The position numbers were made by a program, and so were the translations under genes. A stretch of DNA of 57,908 nt from the NCBI RefSeq assembly GCF_024623325.1, contig NZ_JANJZD010000030.1, positions 1-57,908 on the forward strand. Direction: 5' to 3'. The notes under the pieces are model-generated. The model worked only from the letters and a program-made list of their open reading frames with translations. It ran no database searches and was not told the origin of the DNA. The stretch's first letter is position 1. Each line of letters begins with the position of its first letter. Of the stretch, positions 27,671 through 36,813 are shown piece after piece. The stretch is from Acetatifactor muris. Lineage in GTDB: Bacteria; Bacillota; Clostridia; Lachnospirales; Lachnospiraceae.

Positions 27671-27686
27671 ATGTAAGCGCTTACAT
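27671..27686. promoter_or_regulatory. Perfect 16-bp operator, cre- or LacI-type
   Basis: ATGTAAGCGCTTACAT is a perfect palindrome with the central CG of LacI/GalR-family sites. It also fits the catabolite-response consensus TGWAARCGYTWNCW at every position. It covers the predicted transcription start of uxaBA, a repressing place. Either CcpA or the adjacent LacI-type regulator could bind; sequence alone does not separate them. Confidence 0.85.
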
Positions 27687-27691
27687 CATTC

Positions 27692-27720
27692 ATTTTACAG
27701 CGTATTTTCTATTTCGTCAA
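27692..27720 (-). promoter_or_regulatory. Promoter of uxaBA
   Basis: Minus-strand -35 TTGACG (27715-27720), 17-bp spacer, -10 TAAAAT (27692-27697). Start predicted near 27685, inside the operator. Confidence 0.8.
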
Positions 27721-27750
27721 TATAAAAATCCTAATTGTTAAAAAAATATC

Positions 27751-27778
27751 TTGCAAAAAAAAACACATTTGCTATAAT
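27751..27778 (+). promoter_or_regulatory. Promoter of the LacI-type regulator gene
   Basis: -35 TTGCAA (27751-27756), 16-bp A-rich spacer, -10 TATAAT (27773-27778). Divergent from the uxaBA promoter. The transcript may continue into uxaC. Confidence 0.8.
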
Positions 27779-27826
27779 GCAGGTAGAGCTTTTTTGAAAC
27801 TACTTACATGCTTATGAGGAAGGCCA

Positions 27827-28831
27827 ATGACAATTTATGATATCTCCGAAAAAGCCGGTGTTTCGATTGCCACGGTTTCCCGGGTACTGAACGGCAGTAA
27901 AAATGTCAGTGACAAGACCAGGCAGAAGGTACTGGATGTCATCGCCAGATACGAGTACACTCCCAACGCTTTTGCCAGGGGGCTGGGACTGAATACCATG
28001 AAAACCATCGGCATCATGTGTGCGGACAGTTCCGATCTGTACCTTGCCAAAGCGGTGTACTATATTGAGCAGAAGCTTCGGGCAAACGGTTATGACAGTC
28101 TCCTGTGCTGTACGGGATATGGGCTGGAGTCCAAAATCGCATCCATGAATCTGCTGCTCACCAAAAAGGTGGACGGCATCATCCTGGCCGGTTCCAATTT
28201 TGCTTATGAAAAGGAGAGCGAGAACAAATATATTTCGGATGCGGCCGCCCAGATTCCTGTCATGCTTCTGAATGCGGCGCTGGATGTTCCGAATGTCTAC
28301 AGTGTGGTATCCGATGATTTTACCTCCATGTATAAAGCATCCCTGCAGATGCTTGAAAGCGGCATAGAGGACATCCTTTACTTTTATAACTCCAATTCCT
28401 ACAGCGGCAGGCGTAAACTGGCAGGGTATCTGGCCGCCATGGAGGAAAAGGGATGCAGTGCAGATGCACTGACACAGTTTTACCAGGGCTCCCACGAAGA
28501 TATTCATGCCATGACAGACTATCTGAAGCAGCTGCACGAAAGGGGGCTGGCCTTTCACGGCGTCATCGCCTCGGATGATATCCTTGCTCTGGCAGCCGTC
28601 AAATATGCACAGGAAATGAAGTATCAGGTACCGGAAGAATTCTCCGTCCTTGGATACAACAATTCCATGCTGACAGTCTGCAGCGAACCGGAACTTACCA
28701 GCATTGACAATAAGCTGGAAACTCTCTGCCAGCATCTGATTACCACACTTCTGGGCGTGCTGGACGGAAACGAAATGCCGAAGAAAACCGTTTTTTCGGG
28801 AGAAATTATCGCAAGAGGCACCACGCGATAG
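27827..28831 (+). CDS. LacI-family transcriptional regulator of hexuronate genes
   Basis: It has 334 residues. The helix-turn-helix with hinge reads MTIYDISEKAGVSIATVSRV, then LNGSKNVSDKTRQKV. A periplasmic-binding-type sensor domain follows from about residue 60. It lies between uxaBA (divergent) and uxaC (82 bp downstream, same strand), so it most likely represses both on a perfect palindrome 140 bp upstream and responds to a hexuronate or keto-deoxygluconate. Confidence 0.92.
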   Translation: MTIYDISEKAGVSIATVSRVLNGSKNVSDKTRQKVLDVIARYEYTPNAFARGLGLNTMKTIGIMCADSSDLYLAKAVYYIEQKLRANGYDSLLCCTGYGLESKIASMNLLLTKKVDGIILAGSNFAYEKESENKYISDAAAQIPVMLLNAALDVPNVYSVVSDDFTSMYKASLQMLESGIEDILYFYNSNSYSGRRKLAGYLAAMEEKGCSADALTQFYQGSHEDIHAMTDYLKQLHERGLAFHGVIASDDILALAAVKYAQEMKYQVPEEFSVLGYNNSMLTVCSEPELTSIDNKLETLCQHLITTLLGVLDGNEMPKKTVFSGEIIARGTTR

Positions 28832-28912
28832 TCGTTGTTTTTAATGGCTGATTATTATAATAATGTCAGGCATTTTCAGGAAAAAGAGAAAAAGATGAAT
28901 GGAGGAAAAGAC

Positions 28913-30322
28913 ATGAAAGAATTTATGGACAAAGATTTTCTGCTGGAATCTGAGACAGCCAAAAAGCTGTTCCATGATTATGCGGAGGGTACGCCTGTAC
29001 TGGATTACCACTGCCACATCAACCCCAGAGAAATCGCGGAAGACAGACATTTCGACAACATTACACAGGTGTGGCTGGGAGGCGATCATTACAAATGGCG
29101 TCTCATGCGCTCCTTCGGTGTGGACGAAAAGTATATTACCGGCGACGCTTCCGATTATGAAAAGTTCTGCAAATGGGCGGAGTGCCTGGGCAAGGCCATC
29201 GGCAATCCCCTCTTTCACTGGAGTCATCTGGAGCTGCAGCGATATTTCGGTTACCATGGGGTCTTAAATAAGAAGACGGCGGATGAAGTCTGGAATCTCT
29301 GCAATGAGAAACTGGCTCAGCCCTCCATGAGTGTCCGCAATCTGATTAAGCAGAGCAATGTGACTCTGATCTGCACCACCGACGATCCCGTCGATTCTCT
29401 GGAATGGCATCAGAAAATCGCGGAGGATGACAGCTTTGACGTAAAGGTGCTCCCCGCCTGGAGACCGGATAAAGCAATGAACATCGAGAAACCGGATTAC
29501 CTGGATTATCTGGACCGTCTGTGTGAAGCCGCAGGCATGACAGAAATCAACAGCTTTGCCGCACTGAAGGAAGCACTGAAAAAGCGTATGGATTACTTTG
29601 CTTCCATGGGCTGCTCTGTCTCCGATCACGCGCTGGAATATGTGATGTATTATCCTGCCACAGACGATGAGATCGAAGCCATCTTCTTAAAGAGACTGAA
29701 CAGAATGACTCCCACCAGAGAGGAACAGCTGAAGTTCAAGACAGCTTTCATGATTTTCGTGGGCAGAGAATACCACAGACGCGATTGGGCCATGCAGCTT
29801 CACTTTGGCTGCAAGAGAGACAATAACACGAGAATGTTCGAAAAGCTGGGCCCTGACACCGGTTACGACTGCATCAACAATGACGCTCCCTCCGCCCAGA
29901 TGGCTGATTTCCTGGATGCCCTGTGCAAAACGGATGAGCTGCCCAGAACCATCCTTTACAGCCTGAATCCCAATGACAATCAGTCCATCGGCGCCATCCT
30001 GGGCTGCTTCCAGGATTCCAGTGCCGTGGCAAAGATTCAGCAGGGCAGCGCATGGTGGTTCAATGACCACAAAACCGGTATGACAGAGCAGCTGATTTCC
30101 CTGGCCAATCTGGGCAACCTTTCCGGCTTCGTGGGAATGCTGACGGACTCCAGAAGCTTCCTGTCCTATACCAGACATGAGTACTTCCGCCGGATCCTGT
30201 GCAATCTCATCGGTATGTGGGTGGAAGGAGGCGGATTCCCTGCCGATATGGATACCCTTTCGGAGATCATCAAAGATATTTCTTACTATAATGCGAAGAG
30301 ATATTTCAAGTTTGATATCTAA
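28913..30322 (+). CDS. uxaC: Glucuronate/galacturonate isomerase
   Basis: It isomerises glucuronate to fructuronate and galacturonate to tagaturonate. It has 469 residues (family ~470). It has DYHCHINPREIAEDRHFDN near the N-terminus with metal-binding histidines, and the WWFNDHKTGM motif at about 385. The ATG at 28913 has GGAGG upstream; the frame is open to 28835 but has no ribosome site. With uxaB and uxaA it takes galacturonate to keto-deoxygluconate; the kdgK and kdgA steps are not in the window. Confidence 0.96.
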   Translation: MKEFMDKDFLLESETAKKLFHDYAEGTPVLDYHCHINPREIAEDRHFDNITQVWLGGDHYKWRLMRSFGVDEKYITGDASDYEKFCKWAECLGKAIGNPLFHWSHLELQRYFGYHGVLNKKTADEVWNLCNEKLAQPSMSVRNLIKQSNVTLICTTDDPVDSLEWHQKIAEDDSFDVKVLPAWRPDKAMNIEKPDYLDYLDRLCEAAGMTEINSFAALKEALKKRMDYFASMGCSVSDHALEYVMYYPATDDEIEAIFLKRLNRMTPTREEQLKFKTAFMIFVGREYHRRDWAMQLHFGCKRDNNTRMFEKLGPDTGYDCINNDAPSAQMADFLDALCKTDELPRTILYSLNPNDNQSIGAILGCFQDSSAVAKIQQGSAWWFNDHKTGMTEQLISLANLGNLSGFVGMLTDSRSFLSYTRHEYFRRILCNLIGMWVEGGGFPADMDTLSEIIKDISYYNAKRYFKFDI

Positions 30323-30391
30323 ACTGATTTACCTCTTTTTATGGAACAGTTCTGACAGGTCCTGAACTGTTACCTTTTTACAGACACAGCG

Positions 30392-30429
30392 GACCGCTGC
30401 ACGATCAATTTCCATGCGGCGGTCTTTTT
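30392..30429 (+). terminator. Terminator after uxaC
   Basis: GACCGCTGCA pairs with TGCGGCGGTC (one G-T type mismatch) and TTTTTC follows. A second hairpin, GAACAGTTC/TGAACTGTT, lies just upstream. Confidence 0.8.
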
Positions 30430-30469
30430 CATGGGAAAATAAACTTACAGATAAGGAAAGACCAGCGTC

Positions 30470-30946
30470 ATGATCAGAAAAGCAGAACCAAAGGACATAC
30501 CCCGCATCGCGGAGATCATCGTCTTCGGAAAACGTACGGCCTACCGGCCCATATTTCAGAATGATATGGTATCTTTTAACGAGTTGCAGGTATACAGCCT
30601 GGCAGAAGAATATTTTCATAATCTCAGCCGGCTGCAGCACATGCTGGTCTATGATGATGGAATCCTGAAAGGTATTATCAACGGAAAACACAGCAAAGGC
30701 CGCATTGAAATCTGCGATTTCTATGTGGATCCCTTTTTTACAGGTATGGGAATCGGCCGCTCTCTGATCGGTCATGTCATCCAGAAGGCCAGACAGGAAC
30801 AGGTCCATACCATTTTTCTCTGGGTCATCGCCGAAAATAAAAAGGCCCGGATTTTCTATGAGCGCAATGGTTTTGCGGCAACCGGCAAAACCACACTTAT
30901 CGAAGGAACTGATAAACTGGATATGTATTATGAACAGGTACTTTGA
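30470..30946 (+). CDS. GNAT-family N-acetyltransferase
   Basis: It has 158 residues. The acetyl-CoA loop reads FTGMGIGRSLIGHVIQ near residue 90, and ENKKARIFYERNGF near 125 is the second GNAT signature. The N-terminal MIRKAEPKDIPRIAEI is typical. Flanked by terminators, so it is a single-gene unit. Substrate unknown. Confidence 0.9.
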   Translation: MIRKAEPKDIPRIAEIIVFGKRTAYRPIFQNDMVSFNELQVYSLAEEYFHNLSRLQHMLVYDDGILKGIINGKHSKGRIEICDFYVDPFFTGMGIGRSLIGHVIQKARQEQVHTIFLWVIAENKKARIFYERNGFAATGKTTLIEGTDKLDMYYEQVL

Positions 30947-30954
30947 TGTTTCTA

Positions 30955-30991
30955 CAGGGGATATTTTCCGCAGTTTAGAAAATATCCCCTG
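30955..30991. terminator. Bidirectional terminator between the acetyltransferase and buk
   Basis: CAGGGGATATTTTC (30955-30968) and GAAAATATCCCCTG (30978-30991) form a perfect 14-bp stem with a 9-base loop. It lies between convergent genes. Confidence 0.85.
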
Positions 30992-31018
30992 CTAAATTTC
31001 AGGTTGTCATCCCATACC

Positions 31019-32086
31019 TTAGTATATCTTCGCCTCTTCTTCCCCTCTCAGCACACGCAGTGCTCCCTGGGCCAGTGCCAGAAGTTCATCCTCGCCGGGA
31101 TATACGGTAAAGGGTGCGATCCATTCCGCTCTCTCCTTCAGGGCCGTCACCACATCGGCTCCATATGCAATACCGCCCGTTACAATAATCTGATCAATCT
31201 TACCATTCAGTACACAGGCCATGGATCCGATATCCTTTGCCACCTGGAGCAGAAACGCTTCTTTGGCTTCCGCAGCCTTCTCATCCCCCTCATTGGCACG
31301 CTTTGTCACCTCACGCATGTCGTTGGTGCCCAGGTAGGCGTTGAAACCGCCCTTGCCCACCAGCTTTCCGTATACTTCCTTCTCGGAATATTTCCCGGAA
31401 AAACACATTTTAATCAACGCTCCATTGGGAACTCCGCCTGCACGCTCCGGTGAAAACGCTCCGTCTCCGTCCAGCGCATTGAAGACATCGATGACCTTTC
31501 CGTTCTCATGGGCGCCGACGGACACGCCGCCTCCCATATGTACTACAATCAGCCGAAGTGACTCATACGGTTTCCCGATTTCCTTCGCATACCGCTTTGC
31601 CACAGCCTTCTGATTCAGAGCGTGGAAAATACTTACTCTGGGAAGCTCCGGCACACCGGAATATCTGGCGATGGGCATCAGCTCATCCACTACCACAGGG
31701 TCTACAATATAAGAAGGTACGCCGATGGCATCTCCGATCTCCTTTGCCAGGATACCGCCCAGATTGGAAGCATGCTGCCCCTGAACACCCTTTCGCAGAT
31801 CCGCCAGAAGTGCCTCCGTTACCCCATAGGTCCCGCCGGGAATGGGTTTCAGCATACCGCCCCGCCCCACTACCACATTCAGGCTCTTGATGTCAAAGTT
31901 CCGTGACTCCAGCAAATCTGTAATAATCTTCTTCCGGAAATCCTTCTGGTCCACGATATTGGCATACTGGCTGATCTCCTCGGTGGAATGCCGCAGGGTC
32001 TCCTCAAACAACAGTGTCTCGTCCTCAAATACCCCGATTTTGGTAGATGTGGAACCGGGGTTGATAATTAAACTTTTAATTGACAT
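31019..32086 (-). CDS. buk: Butyrate kinase
   Basis: It converts butyryl phosphate and ADP to butyrate and ATP. It has 355 residues of the ASKHA acetokinase fold: INPGSTSTKIGVF at residue 8, the HMGGGVSVGAHENG phosphate loop and the catalytic-type REV/ELPRVSIFHALNQ stretch. It lies 33 bp after ptb. The pair gives butyrate, or branched acids from amino acids, with ATP gain. Confidence 0.95.
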   Translation of the reverse strand: MSIKSLIINPGSTSTKIGVFEDETLLFEETLRHSTEEISQYANIVDQKDFRKKIITDLLESRNFDIKSLNVVVGRGGMLKPIPGGTYGVTEALLADLRKGVQGQHASNLGGILAKEIGDAIGVPSYIVDPVVVDELMPIARYSGVPELPRVSIFHALNQKAVAKRYAKEIGKPYESLRLIVVHMGGGVSVGAHENGKVIDVFNALDGDGAFSPERAGGVPNGALIKMCFSGKYSEKEVYGKLVGKGGFNAYLGTNDMREVTKRANEGDEKAAEAKEAFLLQVAKDIGSMACVLNGKIDQIIVTGGIAYGADVVTALKERAEWIAPFTVYPGEDELLALAQGALRVLRGEEEAKIY

Positions 32087-32119
32087 AGATACCTCCTATT
32101 TTAGTTCCGTCTCGCTGCG

Positions 32120-33040
32120 TCAACTGTTCTTCTTCAATTCTTCCGCCACCACGGCCGCCAGGGCAATGGAATTCACCTTTGTCTCAAAGGTGTCGGAGCG
32201 GCTGGTGAGAATCACGGGAACCTTCGTTCCGGTGAGAATGCAGCCGTTTCTCATCTTCACCATATGTACGATGGCCTTGTACACCAGATTGCCTGCGTGG
32301 ATATCCGGGAAAAGCAGCACATCCGCATCCCCCTGAATCTTCCTGTCAGTAGCGCCCTTATGCTTTGCGGCCTCCGGGTCAATGGCAAGGTCAAGCGAGA
32401 GAGGCCCGTCAATGATACAGCCCGGAATCTGACCTTCCTCACACATTTTACTTAATTCTGCTGCCTCCACGGTGGCAGGCATTTTCGGGTTCACTACCTC
32501 CACTGCGGCCAGCGGCGCTATTTTGGGCATATCCACACCGCAGGCATTGCACACGGGAATGGTATTTTTAATGATATTCACCTTATCCTCCAGAGTGGGA
32601 TAGGTCATAAATGCCACGTCCGTCAGGAACAACAGTCTGTCAATGCCCGGAATCTCGAATACACACACATGAGACAGGGGCTTCCCTGTGCGCAGCCCCA
32701 CTTCCTTATCCAGCACACTCTTCAGGAAATCCTTCGTGTCAATCAGCCCCTTCATATACATGTCCGCTTTGCCGTCATGGGCCAGCTTTACCGCCTTCAG
32801 TGATGCTGCAATCATATCCGGCTCATGAATAATCTCGTAGCCGCTCAAATCCATATCAATGGAAGCCGCCACTTCTCTGATCTTCTCTTCGTCTCCCACC
32901 AGAATCGCATCGGCAATCCCTCTTGCCTTCGCTTCCTTTACGGCTTCCAGAACCGCGGAATCCTGGGCGACAGATACCGCCACCGTCTTCCTGCCGCATT
33001 TCTGCACTTTTTCCATCACGTCATCAAAACCCTGTTTCAT
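32120..33040 (-). CDS. ptb: Phosphate butyryltransferase
   Basis: It converts butyryl-CoA and phosphate to butyryl phosphate. It has 306 residues (family ~300). Family marks are DAILVGDE near residue 50, MKGLIDTKDFLKSVLDKEVG near 95 and the end PVILTSRSDTFETKVNSIAL. The ATG at 33040 has AGAGGAA upstream; the open frame to 33136 lacks a ribosome site. Confidence 0.95.
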   Translation of the reverse strand: MKQGFDDVMEKVQKCGRKTVAVSVAQDSAVLEAVKEAKARGIADAILVGDEEKIREVAASIDMDLSGYEIIHEPDMIAASLKAVKLAHDGKADMYMKGLIDTKDFLKSVLDKEVGLRTGKPLSHVCVFEIPGIDRLLFLTDVAFMTYPTLEDKVNIIKNTIPVCNACGVDMPKIAPLAAVEVVNPKMPATVEAAELSKMCEEGQIPGCIIDGPLSLDLAIDPEAAKHKGATDRKIQGDADVLLFPDIHAGNLVYKAIVHMVKMRNGCILTGTKVPVILTSRSDTFETKVNSIALAAVVAEELKKNS

Positions 33041-33170
33041 TTTTCCTCTGCTTCCTTTCTTTCCGCTCCGCCGGACCTTTGCCTGCTTCTCATGTTCGTT
33101 ACCTGTCCCCGGAGATTTTATTGTTTTTATAGGCATGAAACCTGTCTGAAATGTATTTTATTCGGGCAAA

Positions 33171-33199
33171 ATTATAACACGGCAGACAGCAAAATGCAA
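33171..33199 (-). promoter_or_regulatory. Promoter of ptb-buk
   Basis: Minus-strand -35 TTGCAT (33194-33199), 17-bp spacer, -10 TATAAT (33171-33176). The leader to ptb is about 125 nt. Confidence 0.75.
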
Positions 33200-33302
33200 T
33201 ACTGTCCGACGTTTTCTGCAAATTGGCGAATGCTGTCCGGTCGTTATAAATCCGGCTTCTGTGATCAGTGTCCCCATCTGTGGTTTGTGCGTTTAAGCTC
33301 GA

Positions 33303-33776
33303 TTATGTAATATTTCTCCCATCCAGAACAGCCTCCGTCAGACAGTCCCCCTCATAGCGCATTTTCAGTGAGAAGAATTCTCTCCCCTCCTCCAGAAGCC
33401 GGAAAAATATTTTATCTCCCTCCCATATGGGCAGATCATATACTTTGGATTTCTCCACCCATTCCAGAGTTCCCTCGTCGCATTCTGTCATCGTCCCGGT
33501 ATACTCGTCCGCAGTGTACAGAAACATATATTCTGTCTGGGATGAACCGGGAATAAACGTGATAATTCCCCGCAGCTTCCAGGAAATCAGCTCCAGTCCC
33601 GTCTCCTCCAGCACTTCCCGCAGCAGGCATTCCTCCGGTGACTCATCTGCCTCAAAATGCCCGCCCACGCCAATCCACTTATCCTTATTGATATCTTCCT
33701 TCTTTTTCACCCGATGCAGCATCAGGTAGCTGTCGTCCTTTTCTATATAGCAAAGTGTTGTCAGATTGCTGCGCAT
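33303..33776 (-). CDS. NUDIX hydrolase (8-oxo-dGTP diphosphatase-like)
   Basis: It has 157 residues. The NUDIX box is GGHFEADESPEECLLREVLE plus ETGLEL (consensus GX5EX7REUXEEXGU) at residue ~38. The N-terminus TTLCYIEKDDSYLMLHRVKK is typical of the MutT/YtkD-like group that sanitises oxidised nucleotides. Single gene. Confidence 0.9.
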   Translation of the reverse strand: MRSNLTTLCYIEKDDSYLMLHRVKKKEDINKDKWIGVGGHFEADESPEECLLREVLEETGLELISWKLRGIITFIPGSSQTEYMFLYTADEYTGTMTECDEGTLEWVEKSKVYDLPIWEGDKIFFRLLEEGREFFSLKMRYEGDCLTEAVLDGRNIT

Positions 33777-33984
33777 CTTTTACTCCTTCCGGTGTACTCA
33801 TTTCTCCTTATTATACATGGTGTTCCCGCAAAATACAATAAAAAGGAATGCGCCTTGTTGTTTGCAGTTTTAATGATATTGTAGATGTGCACTGTTTTAC
33901 AGGGAACCCGATTCTATACCTGTTTCAGTATAGAACGAAATTTCGTCATCTGTACTCATCAGGATACAAAAAGGACAGGCAGAA

Positions 33985-34991
33985 ATGAAACAATTACTGA
34001 CTGATGACAAAAAATATAATTTCCTGGATTTTCTGAGAATCCCCTTCACAGTATGCCCGGTATATGCAGGCATAAAGATACTCAACCAGGCAGTGGTGTC
34101 CCTGCTGCCGTCCCTGCAGGTGCTGGCCACGGCGGCTTTTATCGACAGCGCCCTGGATATTTTTGCGGGAAAGGCAGGACAGGCAGCCATCCGGATGCCT
34201 CTGCTGTGCCTGGTTCTGATCATCGCCTACAACAACCTGAACTGGCAGCTGATGAGCTATGTCAATCTGAAAATGGAGATACGCCTGGAGTGCGTATACC
34301 GCACCGGGATCGCCCGGAAAAGGGCGGCGCTGGAATACCGGCATGTGGAGAACAATGACACCTGGGAGCTGATCAACCGGGTGTGCTCCCTGCTGGTGAT
34401 CCTGATGGCTCAGGTCTGGTGGGCCGGGCTGGCCATTGTGGCGATTTCCGTTCCCCTTTTCCGACTGGCCATAAAGAGCGGGCAGCAAATGTATGAGAAA
34501 AATAAACAGACTGCGGGGAAGCGCAGCTGGACAGCGTGTGCGATATGGCAGGGACTGAGACAGCTTCTTTCCCGGAGGGCTATGAAACCATGCTTTCCCG
34601 GGAATTTGGCGGCATTGACCTGTCCGGCGGCCAGTGGCAGCGCGTGGCGATCGCCCGGGGATTTTTCAGGAGCCATGACCTGATCATCCTGGACGAGCCC
34701 ACAGCGGCCATCGATCCATATGAGGAAACGCGGATTTATAACCGTTTTGCTGAAATTGCCCGGGATAAAACGGCTGTCATCGTGACCCACCGCCTGGGCT
34801 CGGTAAAGCTTGCCGACCGCATCCTGGTGATGAAGGAGGGGGAGGCGGTGCAGACGGGCACCCATGAGGAGCTGATTGTACGGGACGGGGAGTATAAAAG
34901 GCTTTATGAGGCGCAGGAGCAGTGGTACAGCGACGGAGATGTCTCTGTGTCTGATTCCGCTCTGCCAGGCCTGGCTGCGCAGGGGAGTTGA
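33985..34991 (+). pseudogene. Broken ABC exporter (transmembrane-ATPase fusion) gene
   Basis: The first part (33985 to about 34515) encodes the start and first spans of a type IV ABC exporter; after a frame change near 34510-34520 the second part (to 34991) encodes the ABC domain end: LSGGQWQRVAIARG, Walker B LIILDEPTAAID and the H-loop VIVTHRLG. Walker A, the Q-loop and spans 4-6 are missing, so a large part is deleted. INRVC joins SLLVILMAQ abruptly near 34390, which suggests a second, in-frame deletion. The product cannot be active. Confidence 0.88.
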
Positions 34992-35003
34992 GCCCTCTGC
35001 CAG

Positions 35004-36587
35004 CTAGTGCCTCCTTTCAATCAGGCAGCTGTGTATCTTCTTCTTTGCATCATAATTGATGCCCGCCATGACCACCTCGCCGCCATATTCCTCCAGCGCT
35101 GCCGGGTAATTTTTCTCCTTAATCTGACGGATTGCTCCCTCTGATGACTTATTCCATTTCAGCTCAACCACCAGCGCCGGGAGCATCGAGCTGCGTTTCG
35201 GCAGGTACACCACATCCGCGACCCCCTTGCCGGAGGGAAGCTCCTCTACCTTCAGGTACTGATCCACCGCAGCGATATAAGCAAACTTAATCACATACCG
35301 CAGCGCCTGTTCATTGTTGTAGAAAGTCGGTGCGTACTGCGTGTCGCGTATCTCCTCTATGGCCTTGATCACTGCCTCCTCCTTGCCCGCAATGGTGTCC
35401 TCCAAAAGCTTTCGGGAGCGACTGATCAGTTCCATCCATTTCCGATTTGCATTGGTGCCTTTCAGTATTTTCCGGAACTCGCCCCTCACCTCTTCGTTGG
35501 GGATGCGCACCGTCCCATCCTCCTCATGCCAGGTCAGGTAGCCCAGATGAATCAACAGCGTCAGCACATCGTCACGGCTCTTAAATGTCTCAAAATCATT
35601 TTCAAAGCTTTCCGTGTCAACCTCTATCTCCTCCCCGGAAATCAGCCGGGAGACAATCTCCTGCAGCCCTTCGAAATCCATGTTGATATAGGTCAGCAAC
35701 GACTCTGCCGCCGAGGTTCTCTGCCAGTAAGAGCCAAACTTTCTCTTTCTCATCGCCAGCATGACCGAATAAGGATTGTAAATTGCCCCAATATCCGAAA
35801 ATTCATATCCGTCATACCACTTTTTTGCGTCCTCAAAGCTCATTCCATGACCTTCACACAGTTTCTTTACCTCATCTTCTGTGAAGCCGGTGAACTCAGC
35901 AAATCCGTTGGGATCCAGAATTGGATACTCTATGAAATCTGAAATTGCCGACTGGGAGCCGTCCTTCTTGATGGGCAGGATTCCCGTCATATAGGCTGCC
36001 GCCACTACCTTCGGCGTAAAACTGCTGTTTTTGAACCATCCCCTGAGGAAATTCAGGTATTTCTTCTGCACTGCCGCATCGCCCTTGGCCTCGCGGATCA
36101 ACGCATCCCATTCATCGATAATAAAAACAAACTCTTTCCCCGATTGTTCCACACAGCCGATCATGGCGTCCGTAAGGCTTTTCCCCGCCAGTTCCGGATA
36201 GCTTTCCGTCAGCTCCCTGTGAACTGCGTCGGCTATCATATTTGGCACGTTCAAAAGCGGCATGTCCATTGTGGTAGCCTCGGAAACAAATCCGGTGATA
36301 TCCAGATTGATCACCTGGTACTGGTTTAAGTGCGCCAGATACCCTTCCGTCTGTGCAATCTCTTTGTCATCAAAAAGCGCATGGGAATCACAGGAGCAGT
36401 CGTAATAGGCACACAGCATCTTAGCCGCGTAGGACTTTCCGAAACGCCTTGGCCTGCTGATACAGGTCAGCTTTGCCATAGTCTCCACAGTATTATTGAT
36501 CAATGTAATCAGACCGCTTTTATCTATATATTCAGACTGCAGGATTTCCTGGAACCCTTTATTTCCCGGATTAAAATATATTCCCAT
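35004..36587 (-). CDS. AAA-ATPase with PD-(D/E)xK nuclease-like domain
   Basis: It has 527 residues. The AAA-ATPase-like N-terminal domain starts with GIYFNPGNKGFQEI, then a P-loop variant RPRRFGKSYAAKM near residue 45 and Walker B FVFIIDEWDALI near 145. A C-terminal PD-(D/E)xK-9-type domain ends with YLPKRSSMLPALVVELKWNK (E-x-K site). These two-domain proteins are common in gut Firmicutes and Bacteroidetes in many copies. The role is unknown; defence or mobile-element functions have been proposed. Beside a broken gene. Confidence 0.85.
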   Translation of the reverse strand: MGIYFNPGNKGFQEILQSEYIDKSGLITLINNTVETMAKLTCISRPRRFGKSYAAKMLCAYYDCSCDSHALFDDKEIAQTEGYLAHLNQYQVINLDITGFVSEATTMDMPLLNVPNMIADAVHRELTESYPELAGKSLTDAMIGCVEQSGKEFVFIIDEWDALIREAKGDAAVQKKYLNFLRGWFKNSSFTPKVVAAAYMTGILPIKKDGSQSAISDFIEYPILDPNGFAEFTGFTEDEVKKLCEGHGMSFEDAKKWYDGYEFSDIGAIYNPYSVMLAMRKRKFGSYWQRTSAAESLLTYINMDFEGLQEIVSRLISGEEIEVDTESFENDFETFKSRDDVLTLLIHLGYLTWHEEDGTVRIPNEEVRGEFRKILKGTNANRKWMELISRSRKLLEDTIAGKEEAVIKAIEEIRDTQYAPTFYNNEQALRYVIKFAYIAAVDQYLKVEELPSGKGVADVVYLPKRSSMLPALVVELKWNKSSEGAIRQIKEKNYPAALEEYGGEVVMAGINYDAKKKIHSCLIERRH

Positions 36588-36733
36588 TGCAACGCTCTCC
36601 TTAACTGCTTATTAATGCTATTTCATTTAGTTTGTATCTGAACTGTCTTCCTGATTTTCTTAATTATAATACACAATTTACTGAAATACAATCTGTAAAA
36701 TCCAGCCCCCGGAATCAGCCGTAACATCAGCCC

Positions 36734-36762
36734 TTGACAAATATACCCCGGAAAGCTAAACT
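36734..36762 (+). promoter_or_regulatory. Promoter of the AI-2E family permease gene
   Basis: -35 TTGACA (36734-36739), 17-bp spacer, -10 TAAACT (36757-36762). Confidence 0.7.
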
Positions 36763-36813
36763 GTTATTTAATTACAGTTCCCTTCCTTTACGGGAAAAGA
36801 AAGGCATGTGTAA

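Noticed and set aside
33985..34683. Intact ABC transporter permease
   Set aside because: The frame runs out of homology at about 34515 and the rest of the exporter continues in another frame without Walker A.
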